The notes beneath the pieces were generated by a model, which did not search any database, had not been told where the DNA came from, and saw nothing but the letters and a program-made list of their open reading frames with translations. Below are positions 52,631-62,315 of a stretch of 64,000 bases of DNA, one piece after another. The DNA is from Wolinella succinogenes DSM 1740 (lineage in GTDB: Bacteria; Campylobacterota; Campylobacteria; Campylobacterales; Helicobacteraceae). The position numbers were made by a program, and so were the translations under genes. The stretch is taken from positions 878,001 through 942,000 of the forward strand of contig NC_005090.1 of assembly GCF_000196135.1 (NCBI RefSeq), written 5' to 3'. Each line of letters begins with the position of its first letter. The stretch's first letter is position 1.

Positions 52631-54154
52631 TTATTTTTTGGTTTTATCGTAGTAAGAAGACTTCTCATCCACTCCTTTGAGAGACTCAGGATTGAGTCGC
52701 CCTTTGGCGATGGCTTGCTTTTTCCACTCTTGCTCTAGCGTCTGCTTGAACTTGAGTTTCTCAGCGATGAAGGCTTCCATATCCACTTTGGCTAGTTTTT
52801 GGGCTTTCTCTTTGGTCTCGAAATCAGGAGCGACATAGTCGATCGCGCCATACTTAGCGAGCACCTTGACGAGCTTGATTCTAGCTTTTTGAGCCTCTTC
52901 GTTGCCTGAAGCAAGAAGTCTTAGCACCTCTTCAGGAGCGTGGAAGAAAGAGCCATGTCCAGCAATCGCCATATCCGCTCTCCACTGGGCGTGTCGGATG
53001 TGGGTGCGAATCTCTTTAAGCTCAGCATCCGTGGCGCCAAGCTCCATCGCTTTGCCGGTCTCTAGGTGGGCTTTGCCAATATTGTCAAACGCGATATCTT
53101 GCAAGAACTCTTTGCGCTCAAACTTTTGCTTCACGATATCTTTGAGTTTCTGCTCGCTCTCTCGGTGGCAGTTCATGCAGCTCTTGTCCATGTTATCAAG
53201 GGGATTGCCGACTTTGTGATCAGAGTATTTCACCGCTCCCTCTTGAGTGTAGGGCATATGGCAATCCGCACAAGAGACCCCTTTTTGTCCATGGATTCCC
53301 GTTTTGTAGAGCTCCCAATCAGGGTGCTGGGCTTTGAGCATAGGAGTCTTAGAGATTCCATGCGTCCAGTCGGCGAAGTTGATCTCATCATAGTAGGCCT
53401 CCATCTGCTCAGTGGAGATTCCCTTCGACCAAGGAAGCGTGACGACCATTGCGGTTTTATCTACGCCTTTGTCATCTTTCCACTCTGTCTTTTTGAAGTA
53501 ATACTCCACATGGCACTGGGCGCATACAAGGGATCGCTTCTCTTGGTGAGTCGATTCGGCAAAGGTTTTAAAGCCTGCTGCACTGAGGCCTCGATCAAGA
53601 TAGGGCACTTTGGATTTGAGCTCAGCACTCTTATCGTCGTGACAGTTGTAGCAGCCAATCGTGTTGACAATCTCATCTCCATATTTAGCCCACTTGCCCG
53701 TGAAATATTCTAGCTCTCCATCTTGCTCAATGATTCTAGGAACATCAGGAGATTTGCAAGTCCAGCAGGCGCTTGGGAGAGGACCTGTTTTGCCATCCAC
53801 GGGTGCCCCTGTTCTTAGGGTGTTGATATTATCCTGCAGGGCGTAGTAGTGGCCTCTTGGAGCATTGTAGTCCTTAGAGAAGGGATATCCAGCCCAAGCC
53901 ACCACAAGGGCGGGCTTCTCTTTGAGCATATCGGTAATATTGTCGCTCTCTTTGGTCTTTTTCCAAGAATCAAATTGTCTTGGATAGTATCTCGCCCACT
54001 CCTCGCTCATTGCCTTGCCCTCGATGCCTTGGCTGTGGGCTGTTTTGTTGAGAGCGACTCGCTCCTTCTCTCTTTCGTTGATATTGCTCGCGAGTAACCC
54101 CATAGAGACGATCGCGACCAGTGATCCCGCAAGTAACAACTTGAATTTTGTCAT
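52631..54154 (-). CDS. nrfA: NrfA, pentahaem cytochrome c nitrite reductase
   Basis: 507 residues. Signal peptide KLLLAGSLVAIVSMGLLA, then the active-site haem motif CWTCK with lysine as axial ligand, followed by four CxxCH motifs: CYNCH, CAQCH, CADCH and CMNCH. Reduces nitrite to ammonium with six electrons in the periplasm, receiving them from NrfH. Ligand His residues visible in HIRHAQWRADMAIAGHGSFFH. Starts 20 bp after nrfH. Confidence 0.98.
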   Translation of the reverse strand: MTKFKLLLAGSLVAIVSMGLLASNINEREKERVALNKTAHSQGIEGKAMSEEWARYYPRQFDSWKKTKESDNITDMLKEKPALVVAWAGYPFSKDYNAPRGHYYALQDNINTLRTGAPVDGKTGPLPSACWTCKSPDVPRIIEQDGELEYFTGKWAKYGDEIVNTIGCYNCHDDKSAELKSKVPYLDRGLSAAGFKTFAESTHQEKRSLVCAQCHVEYYFKKTEWKDDKGVDKTAMVVTLPWSKGISTEQMEAYYDEINFADWTHGISKTPMLKAQHPDWELYKTGIHGQKGVSCADCHMPYTQEGAVKYSDHKVGNPLDNMDKSCMNCHRESEQKLKDIVKQKFERKEFLQDIAFDNIGKAHLETGKAMELGATDAELKEIRTHIRHAQWRADMAIAGHGSFFHAPEEVLRLLASGNEEAQKARIKLVKVLAKYGAIDYVAPDFETKEKAQKLAKVDMEAFIAEKLKFKQTLEQEWKKQAIAKGRLNPESLKGVDEKSSYYDKTKK

Positions 54155-54174
54155 CTTGGCTCCTTCTTTTAGAT

Positions 54175-54708
54175 TTACTTAACTTCTCTGACACCCAGAT
54201 TGTCAGGTGTGGCGGTTAGACTTCGGACTTTTCCGTGTGGAACACTTTTGTGGCACTCCCAGCACAACCTCTCGGATGCGCCTTTTGGATCGTTGAATTG
54301 GTGATTCCTATCAGCATTCTCAAGCAGTGTTGAGGAGAGAGAGGCGTGACAGGAGATGCAGTTCTCTTGAACTCTTCTCGCCCCATCTTCGCTGATTTTC
54401 ATGCTGTGATCATAGGTGCCTAGCGTAAAGGCGACGGAGTGATTCCATCCATCCCTTGCCTTGGAGATATACTTCTGCACCATGTTACCCGTGGGGAGGT
54501 GACATTCGACACAGGAGGCTCTCTCTGCGTGGGAGCTGTGCTGCCATGTAGCGTATTGCGGATTCATGACATGACAGTTGATGCACGCTTTTGGATCGCT
54601 CGATAGATAGGAGAGTGCCTTGGAGGCATTCACCAGATAGACGAACAAGCCCAAAGCGATGGCGAACACCACCAGCGAGCTATACACTAGGAATTTACTT
54701 TTATTCAC
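54175..54708 (-). CDS. nrfH: NrfH, tetrahaem quinol dehydrogenase of the nitrite reductase
   Basis: 177 residues from the GTG at 54708 (GGAGG upstream), the established length; a longer in-frame extension to 54768 would add 20 unlikely residues. One N-terminal helix (FLVYSSLVVFAIALGLFVYL) and four haem sites CINCH, CVECH, CISCH, CWECH of the NapC/NrfH family. The first motif is followed by VMN, containing the Met that is the unusual axial ligand in NrfH. Oxidises menaquinol and passes electrons to NrfA. Confidence 0.97.
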   Translation of the reverse strand: MNKSKFLVYSSLVVFAIALGLFVYLVNASKALSYLSSDPKACINCHVMNPQYATWQHSSHAERASCVECHLPTGNMVQKYISKARDGWNHSVAFTLGTYDHSMKISEDGARRVQENCISCHASLSSTLLENADRNHQFNDPKGASERLCWECHKSVPHGKVRSLTATPDNLGVREVK

Positions 54709-54902
54709 ATTCCCTCCTTCAGATGGTAAAACCTTACATAGGTGCTTGCAAAGCACCGCCATGGCCAAAGCCCTAAAAGCTTTTGTAACCCCTCCCGCAT
54801 GATTTTCATTGAATCATGCGAACCCTCTGAACAACCCTATTTTATTTTGTTGCAAAGGGTTGTTTTGAAAGCTCATCGACAAAAGGGGAGACCACGCTGT
54901 AA

Positions 54903-54946
54903 ATTCTAATGAAAATCATAGGGTGAAGTAATTGACTTAAGTCAAT
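54903..54946 (-). promoter_or_regulatory. nrfH: Crp/Fnr-type palindrome and promoter of nrfHAIJ
   Basis: ATTGACTTAAGTCAAT (54931-54946) is a perfect 16-bp palindrome of form TTGAC-N4-GTCAA. On the minus strand TAGAAT lies at 54908-54903, giving a start near 54896 and placing the site at about -42, the class II position. It lies in the 354-bp gap between nrfH and the divergent mreB-like gene. The sequence is intermediate between FNR (TTGAT/ATCAA) and the NssR box recalled from Campylobacter (TTAAC/GTTAA). Confidence 0.7.
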
Positions 54947-55062
54947 ATTCTGATTGAGGCTGGGCGGGAAAGATTCAGCTGAGGATTAAAAAGAGAGTTA
55001 TACAGAGTTTCAACGATGATACTTTACAATAAAGTCAAATAACTTCACACTAGAGGGCAAGA

Positions 55063-56076
55063 ATGATCGATTTTTTCACCAAGCGACGCGATATCGTGAT
55101 CGACCTAGGGACGGCGAATACTATTGTCTGTCTTGAACCCCAGGGAGTCGTCTTCAACGAGCCCTCTTGTATTGCCATTGAGCGAAAGTATGGCAGCGAC
55201 AAGGTGGTGGCGATTGGAAGCAAAGCTAAGGCAATGCGCGGCAAGACACCCGAGAAGCTCAAAGTGATCTATCCCCTCTCCAGTGGAGCCATTAGTGATT
55301 TTGAGATGACCAAGACCTTTATGGGGACGCTTATTTCAGGGCTTTTGGGACGATTCATCTTTAAGCCTCGCGTGGGGATTAGTATCCCTCAAAATCTCAC
55401 CCCCGTGGAGCGAAATTCTCTCTATGAGGCGACCCTCTTAGCGGGTGCCAAAGAGGTGGTTTTGATTGAAGACCCTTTTAGTGCGGCGGTGGGTGCAGGG
55501 ATTGACATCAGCTCTTCAAGGGGGCGTATGATCGTTGACCTTGGGAGTGGGCTTACGGAGGTGAGTATCATCTCTTTAGGGGGATTGGTGGCCTCTAAAT
55601 CGAGCAAAGTGGCGGGAGATTCGCTGGATATGGCGATTGTTGAATATATCAAGCACCACAAAAGCCTCTCCATCTCCAAAGATATGGCCGAAGAGATCAA
55701 GATTAAGCTAGGCAATATCGAGAATCCAAGCCATGAGGAGAGAATGAGCGCAAAGGCAAAAGATCTAATCCATGGACTTCCTGTGAGTTTTGAAATCAGC
55801 TCCTATGAGCTCTACACCGCGATTATGCCAAGTATTGAGAAGATCAAAAAAACTATCGCCGAGGCGATCTCTATGACTCCTCCGCAGATTGCCCCTGATA
55901 TTTTAGAAGATGGTGTGATTCTCACGGGCGGCGGGGCACTGCTTAAGGGCTTGAGGGAGTATCTCTCTAGAGAGCTTCAGCTGGAGGTTCGACTCTCGCC
56001 CAATCCTTTGCTTGACATCTCTACGGGAGCACGCGATATCTTAAAGACCATGGGGCATCTCCCCGCGCCACTTTAA
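55063..56076 (+). CDS. MreB-family actin homologue, divergent paralogue
   Basis: 337 residues. N-terminal amphipathic-like MIDFFTKRRDIVIDLG, phosphate-1 loop IDLGTANT, connect and phosphate-2 IVDLGSGLTEVS, adenosine motif LTGGGALLKGLREYL. ATP-binding residues look intact. It departs from the usual MreB text (LGSGLTE instead of IGGGTTE; VVFNEPSCIAIER). No mreC or mreD follows; the next gene is pgeF, 11 bp on. Could be the sole MreB or a second copy with a special role. A TACAAT -10 lies at 55025-55030. Confidence 0.85.
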   Translation: MIDFFTKRRDIVIDLGTANTIVCLEPQGVVFNEPSCIAIERKYGSDKVVAIGSKAKAMRGKTPEKLKVIYPLSSGAISDFEMTKTFMGTLISGLLGRFIFKPRVGISIPQNLTPVERNSLYEATLLAGAKEVVLIEDPFSAAVGAGIDISSSRGRMIVDLGSGLTEVSIISLGGLVASKSSKVAGDSLDMAIVEYIKHHKSLSISKDMAEEIKIKLGNIENPSHEERMSAKAKDLIHGLPVSFEISSYELYTAIMPSIEKIKKTIAEAISMTPPQIAPDILEDGVILTGGGALLKGLREYLSRELQLEVRLSPNPLLDISTGARDILKTMGHLPAPL

Positions 56077-56086
56077 GGAGAGGAGG

Positions 56087-56821
56087 GTGCGCCAGATTTG
56101 GAAAGAGGGGGTGAATCTTTGGATGAGCGACCGTTCTTTAGGCGTGAGTCCTCCGCCCTACGAATCGCTCAATATTGCTTTTCATGTGGGAGACAAAGAG
56201 GAGAATGTCAAGCGCAATCTTGCCCTCGCGCTCCAAGGGGCGGGGATGGAGAAAAAGAGACTTTTTTACCTTCAACAGGTGCATGGCACAAAAATTTGGG
56301 AAGTTGATTCTTCGATATCAGGATTCCCCAAAGAGGGGGATGGACTCATGACGAATGATCCTAATGTGGTGCTTCTTTGTATGGTGGCTGACTGCAACCC
56401 CATCGCGCTCTATGATCCCAAAACCCGTGCTTTAGCGCTACTTCATGCGGGCAGAGCAGGGGTTTATAAAAAGATTCTCACCCAAGCTATCCACCAGATG
56501 AAGAATCGATATGGGAGCGAGGCTTTGGATCTAAGGGTCTATGTGGGGCCTTCGATTCGAGGGTGCTGCTATGAGGTGGGCGAGTCAATCGCTAGAGAAT
56601 TTGAGGGCGATTCTTCACTCTCGATGGCAGTGAAGAGGAGAGAGGAGCGATTCTATCTTCATCTCATTGCCCCCCTCCTAGAGGAGCTCAAAGTCTTAGG
56701 GGTGAGCGAAGAGAGAATCTTGGTGGATGAACATTGCAGTGCATGCGATGAGCGATTTTTCTCCTATAGGCGCGAGGGAATCACGGGGCGAATGGGGCTT
56801 TTTGGTTCATTGGAGGCTTGA
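56087..56821 (+). CDS. pgeF: PgeF/YfiH-family (laccase-domain) protein
   Basis: 244 residues of the multicopper-polyphenol-oxidase-like DUF152 family. Metal and active-site motifs: LQQVHGTKIWEVD near 64, DGLMTNDPNVVLLCMVADC near 86, LLHAGRAGVYKKI near 123, GPSIRGCCYEVG near 155, DEHCSACDERFFSYRR near 216. Members act as purine nucleoside phosphorylases or remove misplaced L-Ser during peptidoglycan synthesis. GTG start with GGAGAGGAGG just upstream, 11 bp after the mreB-like gene; both relate to the cell wall. Confidence 0.9.
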   Translation: MRQIWKEGVNLWMSDRSLGVSPPPYESLNIAFHVGDKEENVKRNLALALQGAGMEKKRLFYLQQVHGTKIWEVDSSISGFPKEGDGLMTNDPNVVLLCMVADCNPIALYDPKTRALALLHAGRAGVYKKILTQAIHQMKNRYGSEALDLRVYVGPSIRGCCYEVGESIAREFEGDSSLSMAVKRREERFYLHLIAPLLEELKVLGVSEERILVDEHCSACDERFFSYRREGITGRMGLFGSLEA

Positions 56822-56827
56822 TTTTTG

Positions 56828-56846
56828 ACCTCTTAAAAGAAGAGGT
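56828..56846. terminator. bidirectional hairpin between pgeF and mntP
   Basis: ACCTCTT-AAAAG-AAGAGGT with TTTTT on the left flank, so it ends transcripts from the minus strand best. It overlaps the last codons of mntP. Confidence 0.55.
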
Positions 56847-57381
56847 GCTCCAGAAGAATCTTGCTCCCAATCCCAATGAGAATCACGCCTCCTAAAATCT
56901 CCGCCCCCCTCTTGCACTGCTCTCCTGCTCTCTTTCCCCAAAGCACCCCAAGATAGGAGAGGAGAAAGGTAGTGAAAGCGATGATGGTGCAGGAGAGGAA
57001 GACATTCACATCAATAAGGTGGAGCGATACTCCTGCGGCGAGCGCATCAATGCTTGTGGCGATGGAGAGAATCAAAAGGGTGCGGTGGCTCAGTTCATCG
57101 AGTCGCTCTTCTTCTGATTGGCTCAATCCTTCATAGATCATTTTTGCCCCAATTAGAGCCAATATTCCGAAGGCAAGATAGTGATCAAAAGCCGAGATAA
57201 AGGCGATGAAGGTCACTCCGACAAAAAAACCAAGAAGCGGCATGATTCCTTGAAAGATTCCAAAGCTAAGCGCTGGTCTTAAAGATTCTCTTTTGTTATA
57301 GCCAAATCGTGCTCCAAGTCCAAGAGAGACGGCAAAGGCATCCATGCTGAGTGCGAGTGAAAGAAGCAGAAGTTCAATCAA
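56833..57381 (-). CDS. mntP: MntP, manganese efflux pump
   Basis: 182 residues, six helices, two repeated halves each with the family signature Asp motif: LALSMDAFAVSLGLG near 12 and IATSIDALAAGVSL near 112. Exports Mn2+. Normal length. Convergent with pgeF. Confidence 0.9.
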   Translation of the reverse strand: MIELLLLSLALSMDAFAVSLGLGARFGYNKRESLRPALSFGIFQGIMPLLGFFVGVTFIAFISAFDHYLAFGILALIGAKMIYEGLSQSEEERLDELSHRTLLILSIATSIDALAAGVSLHLIDVNVFLSCTIIAFTTFLLSYLGVLWGKRAGEQCKRGAEILGGVILIGIGSKILLEHLFF

Positions 57382-57449
57382 GCGATTCCTTGTGAGGTTG
57401 GAGGTTTAAGGGGGTGATTGTAGGGAAAATTGGCTTAGAAACCCCTCTT

Positions 57450-58655
57450 TTAAGGAGTCACTAAGCAAGGAAGCGTAAGGGCGAAGAGTGCTCCCTCTGA
57501 CTCATTTTGCACGGTGATTTCACCTTGAAGGCTATCCTCAACGATCATCTTGGTCATATAGAGTCCAATCCCCGTCCCCTTTCCCTCCTCTTTGGTGGTG
57601 AAATCGGGGTCGAAGATCACCTCTAAAGGTTCAGCGCTGATTCCTCCGCCATTGTCTAGCAGGGTGATCACTAGGCTCTTCTTGCCCTTCTCGTGCGCTA
57701 TGGCTTTGGCTTCAAGGGTGATCTTACCTCCCTTGATTCCTCTCTCAATGATGGCATCTCTAGAGTTGGAGAGAAGATTGAGGAGGGCTTGCTTGAGCTC
57801 ATTTTTGTAGCAGTAGAGCGAGAGGGATTGGGTGGGGGTGATGATCTCTAGAGTGATTTTATGCTTGATGAGATCGGGCTGAATGATATTTTTACACTCC
57901 TCGAAGGTGCGCTCAATCGTGGTGAGGTCTTTGACTTTATTTTGACGGAGGAAATTGCGGAAGTCATCCACGGTGGTGCTCATGTAGTGAATCTGCTCGC
58001 TCATCTCATCATGGAAACGCTGGAGTCGCTCCAGCTCTTTTCCTGCGAGATGGGTGTTGGCCCAATCAAGCAGGAGATGGCTATGGAGAGAGAGAATATT
58101 GAGTGGCTGTTTCCATTGGTGAGTGATGATTCCTAGCATCTCGCCCAGGTGGGCGAGCTTGTTTTGGCGAAGGAGGAGCTTCTCGCTCTGAAGACGCTTG
58201 GCAAGCTCCTCTTCGACTCGCTTGGCTAGGAGCTCTTTTTGGGTGTTTTGGTGATCTCTATGGAATTTGAGCTCTAGATGATTGCGCACTCGAAGAAGCA
58301 GCTCTGAAGGACTAAAGGGTTTTTTGACATAGTCCACCGCCCCCAAAGAGAGTCCGCGCAGAATCGATTCTTCATCACTGTGAGCGGTCAGAAAGACCAC
58401 GGGAATCTCACCAAGATTCTCTTCCTCGCGTAGTCTGGTGAGCACCTCAAAGCCATCCATTTCGGGCATTCTTATATCCAATAGGATGAGGTCGGGCTGA
58501 TGTTTTCTGGCGGCTTGGAGTCCTTGGATTCCGCTTTTGGCCATGGTGATGAGATAGCCCGCCTCTTTAAGGACGCTTCCTAGGAGGCGGAGATTTTCGG
58601 GGGTGTCATCAATGATGAGAATCTCGGCTTGGTCTTGGTCAAAGGGGTCGCTCAT
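57450..58655 (-). CDS. response-regulator/histidine-kinase fusion, cytosolic
   Basis: 401 residues from the ATG at 58655 (AAGGAG upstream; a GTG two codons earlier is in frame). Receiver domain (5-125) with [13 protein letters not shown], phospho-Asp in [13 protein letters not shown] and Lys in [10 protein letters not shown]; a coiled coil; HisKA H-box [14 protein letters not shown]; HATPase with [15 protein letters not shown] and [10 protein letters not shown]. No membrane segment. Start overlaps the stop of the upstream hybrid kinase by 4 nt (ATGA), so the two probably form one phosphorelay. Confidence 0.9.
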   Translation of the reverse strand: MSDPFDQDQAEILIIDDTPENLRLLGSVLKEAGYLITMAKSGIQGLQAARKHQPDLILLDIRMPEMDGFEVLTRLREEENLGEIPVVFLTAHSDEESILRGLSLGAVDYVKKPFSPSELLLRVRNHLELKFHRDHQNTQKELLAKRVEEELAKRLQSEKLLLRQNKLAHLGEMLGIITHQWKQPLNILSLHSHLLLDWANTHLAGKELERLQRFHDEMSEQIHYMSTTVDDFRNFLRQNKVKDLTTIERTFEECKNIIQPDLIKHKITLEIITPTQSLSLYCYKNELKQALLNLLSNSRDAIIERGIKGGKITLEAKAIAHEKGKKSLVITLLDNGGGISAEPLEVIFDPDFTTKEEGKGTGIGLYMTKMIVEDSLQGEITVQNESEGALFALTLPCLVTP

Positions 58656-61600
58656 GAACACTCCTTGGGGGAATTAAAATAGGGCTGTAGCTGCCCAAAA
58701 AGCGCCTCCATGCGCTCAATCTCAAAAGATTGAGTTGCCTCAAGAAGTGCGCTAGAGAGAGGAATGAGAGAGGGAATCTGCTCTCCAGCAAGCGCCAAGA
58801 GGCCTTGGGCGAATCGCTCAATATCGACATTAAGCATTAAGAGCGAAGCTTCTTCGTATTCTCCTTGAAGCGCTTCTTGGAGGAGGGAGTGCTCTTTTGG
58901 TGTGAGATCAGGGGCACTCGTATGGAGGGGGCGAGAAGCGAGGTGGGCGGAGAGTTCCTCTAAGAGGGTGGCCTTGGTGAAGGGCTTTTTGATGTAGCCC
59001 TCGCAAAAGGAGCGAATCACTCTCTCCTCCTCCTTCATGGCCAAGGCGGTGAGAGCGATGATTTTGGTGGGGCGTGTTTTGGGTGATTCTTTGAGGAGCT
59101 TGGCCGCCTCTAGTCCATCTTTGAAAGGCATTTGAATATCCATCAAGATGAGGTCGGGAAGCTCTTTTTGGGCGATAGCGATAGCCTCTAGCCCATCTTT
59201 GGCTTCGATAATATGGAGGGGCTGTCCCTCTAAAAAGGCACGGACAATCTCTCGATTGTCACTCACATCATCCACCAGCAAAATCTTAGCGCAGGGGAGG
59301 GAGGAGGGAGGGGTTTGAAGGGAGCTCTTAGAGGTTTTAGGGGTGGCAATCTGGAGATGGGGTAGAGTGATAAAAAAGGTGGAACCCCATTTTGGACGGC
59401 TCTCTAGCGTGAGATCTCCCCCCATGATCTCCACGAGGCGCTTGGTGATGGTGAGCCCCAATCCTGTGCCCCCATACTTTCTCGTGTTTTGGGCATCTTG
59501 CTGAGTGAAGGGCTCAAAAATTCTTGATTGCTGGCTTAGGGGAATGCCTATTCCCGTGTCGCTCACCTCGATAAAGAGGGTGATTTTAGAGGCACTTTGG
59601 CGCTGAAATCTAAAAGAGCAGGAGACTTTTCCCTCGTGAGTGAATTTAAAAGCATTGCCAAGAAGATTGAAGAGCACTTGGCGCAAGCGAATCTCATCCA
59701 TCACCAAAAAATCAGGGATTCCCTCCTGAAGATTCAATTCGTAGGAGAGATTTTTTTTGAGGGCACTGGGGAGGAAGAGTGATTCGAGCTCTTTAAGAAA
59801 TGCTTTAATATCAGTGGGTGAAGGATGTATCTCCATCTTGCCCGATTCGATCTTGCTGAGATCAAGAATATCATCGATAATAAGGAGAAGGTTTTGGCCG
59901 CTGGTGGCGATACTCTCTAGGTATCCAGCAAAACGCTCGTTCTTCTCTAAAGCAGGCTTGAGAAGCTCGGCAAAGCCAAGGATGGAGTTGAGCGGTGTGC
60001 GAATCTCATGGCTCATATTGGCGAGGAATTCAGATTTGGCGAGGTTGGCTTGTTGGGCTTGGATGCGCTGCTCTTTCTCCGAGCGCTCCCATCCCCTGCG
60101 CTCAATGGCTCCCGCAATGATCGTCGATATGGAGCGCAAAAGCTCGATCTCCTCCTCGCTCCATTCGCGTTTTTTGCGGCAAGAATCAAGCCCCAAATAG
60201 CCATAGAGCCGTCCTTGGGCAAAGATAGAGACCGCAAGAATGGATTTTATTCCTTGGGGGGCGAGTGTCTCAGAGAGGTCTAGGGGAAGGGTGGATATAT
60301 CAGAGGCACAGATCATCTTCTTCTCCACAATAAGAGGCTTCCATGAGGGCATAAGGCTATATTCGAAGTGCTGAAGAAGATGGATTTGCGGAGCGATTCC
60401 CTCTTGACACCACTCAAAAGTGTTGGTCGCATAGGAATCATCAGGAGAGTTTTCAAAAATATAGGAACGATCCGCTTGGGTGAAGCGTCCTAGGAGCTCC
60501 ATCACCTTGGCAATAGATTGATTCCAATCAAGTGGACGGTAGAGGAGATGCAGGACGTCATTGATGAATTTTTGGCGTTCTAGGTTGTTTTTAGTGCGAA
60601 GTTCGTACTGTTTGCGCTCCGTGACATCTTGGATGACTCCTTTGAGGTAGCGTAATCTCTGCTTCTCGTAGAGGGTTTTGGCAACCCCTTTGACCCATAT
60701 CTCTTTGCCATCTTTAGGGCGAGTGATCTTTTGATCTATCTCTAGGTGATCAATTTTGATGGGGTTTTGAGGGTCAAAAAGAGGTAGAGAATCGCGCGGA
60801 TCTTCTCCAAAGAGGGAGACCCAATCTTCTAGGGTTTTGGGCGAAGAGGGGGAGAGCCCAAGGAGTTGGTCAAAAACCTCAGAGCTTTTGAGTGTTTCTT
60901 GGAGAAGATCGAGTGTGAAACTCCCTATTTTTCCAAGCTTTTGAGCCTCTTTGAGCTCTTTTTCGCTTTCATGTAAAGCGGCGATGAGGCGTTTTTGCTC
61001 AGTAAAGTTGCGGGTGATTCCGATGATTTTGGCGAGATTGCCCCCCTCGTCTTGCACCACTCTTGCAGTCACCTCCGTCTCAATCACCTCGCCATCATGC
61101 GTGTATTGATCGAAAAACTCTGAGAAGATTTTGATTTCTCGGTGGCTTGGATTGCTTAGTCTTAAACGCTCCCCCTCGAGAATTTGCATGGCTCTTTGAT
61201 AGGAGGAGGGGGTGAGCGTCTCTTCTAGGGACATCGCCTCGGCCTCTTCTTTGGGGAGACCCCGCATTGCTTCCACGGAGGGGCTAATATAGCGGAATCG
61301 ATTGAGCTTGAGATCATAAACCCAGATCACATCCGTGACATTTTGGGAGATAATCTCAAAGAGCGCCTCTCCCTCCTTTTGTTCGCTAATATCAAAAGAG
61401 ATACCCACGCGAACGCTTTTTTGAGGCTCAATCTCAATCACTTTGCTATGGCATCGATACCAGCGCTGGGTTTGTCTATTTTGGCTTTGCCAAATATGGC
61501 GATGGGGAATAGCACCTGCCTCAAGGCAGCCTTCGCAAGGCTCGCTTCGTCCATACTTTGCCTCATAACAGGGGATCCCCACGATCTCGCCAAGCACCTT

Positions 61601-61711
61601 CTTGGCCTCTGCATTGGCGTAGAGAATGGAGTAGTTCTCAACATCCAAGACGACCACAAGGGCATCGAGTTCATCAAAGAATCGATGAAAGGGGAGAGGA
61701 AGGGGGTCCAT
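58652..61711 (-). CDS. large cytosolic hybrid histidine kinase with Cys-bearing PAS
   Basis: 1019 residues: PAS near 10-110 with Cys motif GIPCYEAKYGRSEPCEGC, second PAS (115-240), third PAS (245-370), GAF (385-550), HisKA with LANMSHEIRTPLNSIL near 573, HATPase with GNAFKFTHEG, DTGIGIP and GTGLGLTITK, then a receiver (about 810-925) with LLVDDVSDN and LILMDIQMPFKDG. The C-terminal 90 residues are helical but I see no HPt His. No transmembrane segment. Coupled to the receiver-kinase that follows. Confidence 0.9.
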   Translation of the reverse strand: MDPLPLPFHRFFDELDALVVVLDVENYSILYANAEAKKVLGEIVGIPCYEAKYGRSEPCEGCLEAGAIPHRHIWQSQNRQTQRWYRCHSKVIEIEPQKSVRVGISFDISEQKEGEALFEIISQNVTDVIWVYDLKLNRFRYISPSVEAMRGLPKEEAEAMSLEETLTPSSYQRAMQILEGERLRLSNPSHREIKIFSEFFDQYTHDGEVIETEVTARVVQDEGGNLAKIIGITRNFTEQKRLIAALHESEKELKEAQKLGKIGSFTLDLLQETLKSSEVFDQLLGLSPSSPKTLEDWVSLFGEDPRDSLPLFDPQNPIKIDHLEIDQKITRPKDGKEIWVKGVAKTLYEKQRLRYLKGVIQDVTERKQYELRTKNNLERQKFINDVLHLLYRPLDWNQSIAKVMELLGRFTQADRSYIFENSPDDSYATNTFEWCQEGIAPQIHLLQHFEYSLMPSWKPLIVEKKMICASDISTLPLDLSETLAPQGIKSILAVSIFAQGRLYGYLGLDSCRKKREWSEEEIELLRSISTIIAGAIERRGWERSEKEQRIQAQQANLAKSEFLANMSHEIRTPLNSILGFAELLKPALEKNERFAGYLESIATSGQNLLLIIDDILDLSKIESGKMEIHPSPTDIKAFLKELESLFLPSALKKNLSYELNLQEGIPDFLVMDEIRLRQVLFNLLGNAFKFTHEGKVSCSFRFQRQSASKITLFIEVSDTGIGIPLSQQSRIFEPFTQQDAQNTRKYGGTGLGLTITKRLVEIMGGDLTLESRPKWGSTFFITLPHLQIATPKTSKSSLQTPPSSLPCAKILLVDDVSDNREIVRAFLEGQPLHIIEAKDGLEAIAIAQKELPDLILMDIQMPFKDGLEAAKLLKESPKTRPTKIIALTALAMKEEERVIRSFCEGYIKKPFTKATLLEELSAHLASRPLHTSAPDLTPKEHSLLQEALQGEYEEASLLMLNVDIERFAQGLLALAGEQIPSLIPLSSALLEATQSFEIERMEALFGQLQPYFNSPKECS

Positions 61712-61805
61712 AGGGAATCACCTTGTCATGCTCTTTTGGGGATAGGGTGAAATGGTTGGTGCGCTCTTTTTTTGGTTAAAAAATATTATAACCAAAAATT
61801 GGCGC

Positions 61806-62315
61806 TCAATCTTCTACTCCTCTCTCCATGTGGATCGTCTGCCACTCTCCCTCCTCTTTGAAGAGTGCTTGAAAGCCACGCTTTTTCCAAAAGTCAAACC
61901 CTCCTGAAAGAAAGGGGTGGGTATGGAGGTAGAGCGTCTCATATCCAATCTCTTGAGCTCTTTGGAGGGCTTGTTTAAAGAGAAAAGAGCCAATCCCTTG
62001 ACGCTGGAGACTCTCTTTGACATAGCATCGCCCTATTTCACCCACAAAACCCTCCGTATAGCGTAATCTCAAACTAGAGATCCGCTGATCATAGGGAGAG
62101 AGGGCGATACAGCCGACAATCTCCTCTCCTTCTAGGGCGATGAAAAAAGAGTAAAGAGGGTCAAGGCGCTCCTTTTTGAAGCGCTCTTGCAGCTCCATGA
62201 GGCGCTGGCTAGAGACTTTGGTGCCATAATGGAGACGGAACTGCTCCCAAAGAAATTGCTCGGCTTCGGAGTGCTCCAGGGGGAGATAGGGGAGAATCTG
62301 AAGGGAAGAGATCAT
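61806..62315 (-). CDS. GNAT-family acetyltransferase
   Basis: 169 residues with the GNAT fold; acetyl-CoA loop VKESLQRQGIGSFLFKQALQ (Q/RxxGxG/A) near 100, and the C-terminal YLHTHPFLSGGFDFWKKRGF. Substrate unknown. The start overlaps the end of the ABC ATPase by 4 nt, so it is the last gene of the transporter operon and may modify the imported compound. Confidence 0.85.
   Translation of the reverse strand: MISSLQILPYLPLEHSEAEQFLWEQFRLHYGTKVSSQRLMELQERFKKERLDPLYSFFIALEGEEIVGCIALSPYDQRISSLRLRYTEGFVGEIGRCYVKESLQRQGIGSFLFKQALQRAQEIGYETLYLHTHPFLSGGFDFWKKRGFQALFKEEGEWQTIHMERGVED

Noticed and set aside
53066-53713. 215-codon plus-strand open frame
   Set aside because: Antisense to nrfA, whose haem motifs are unmistakable.
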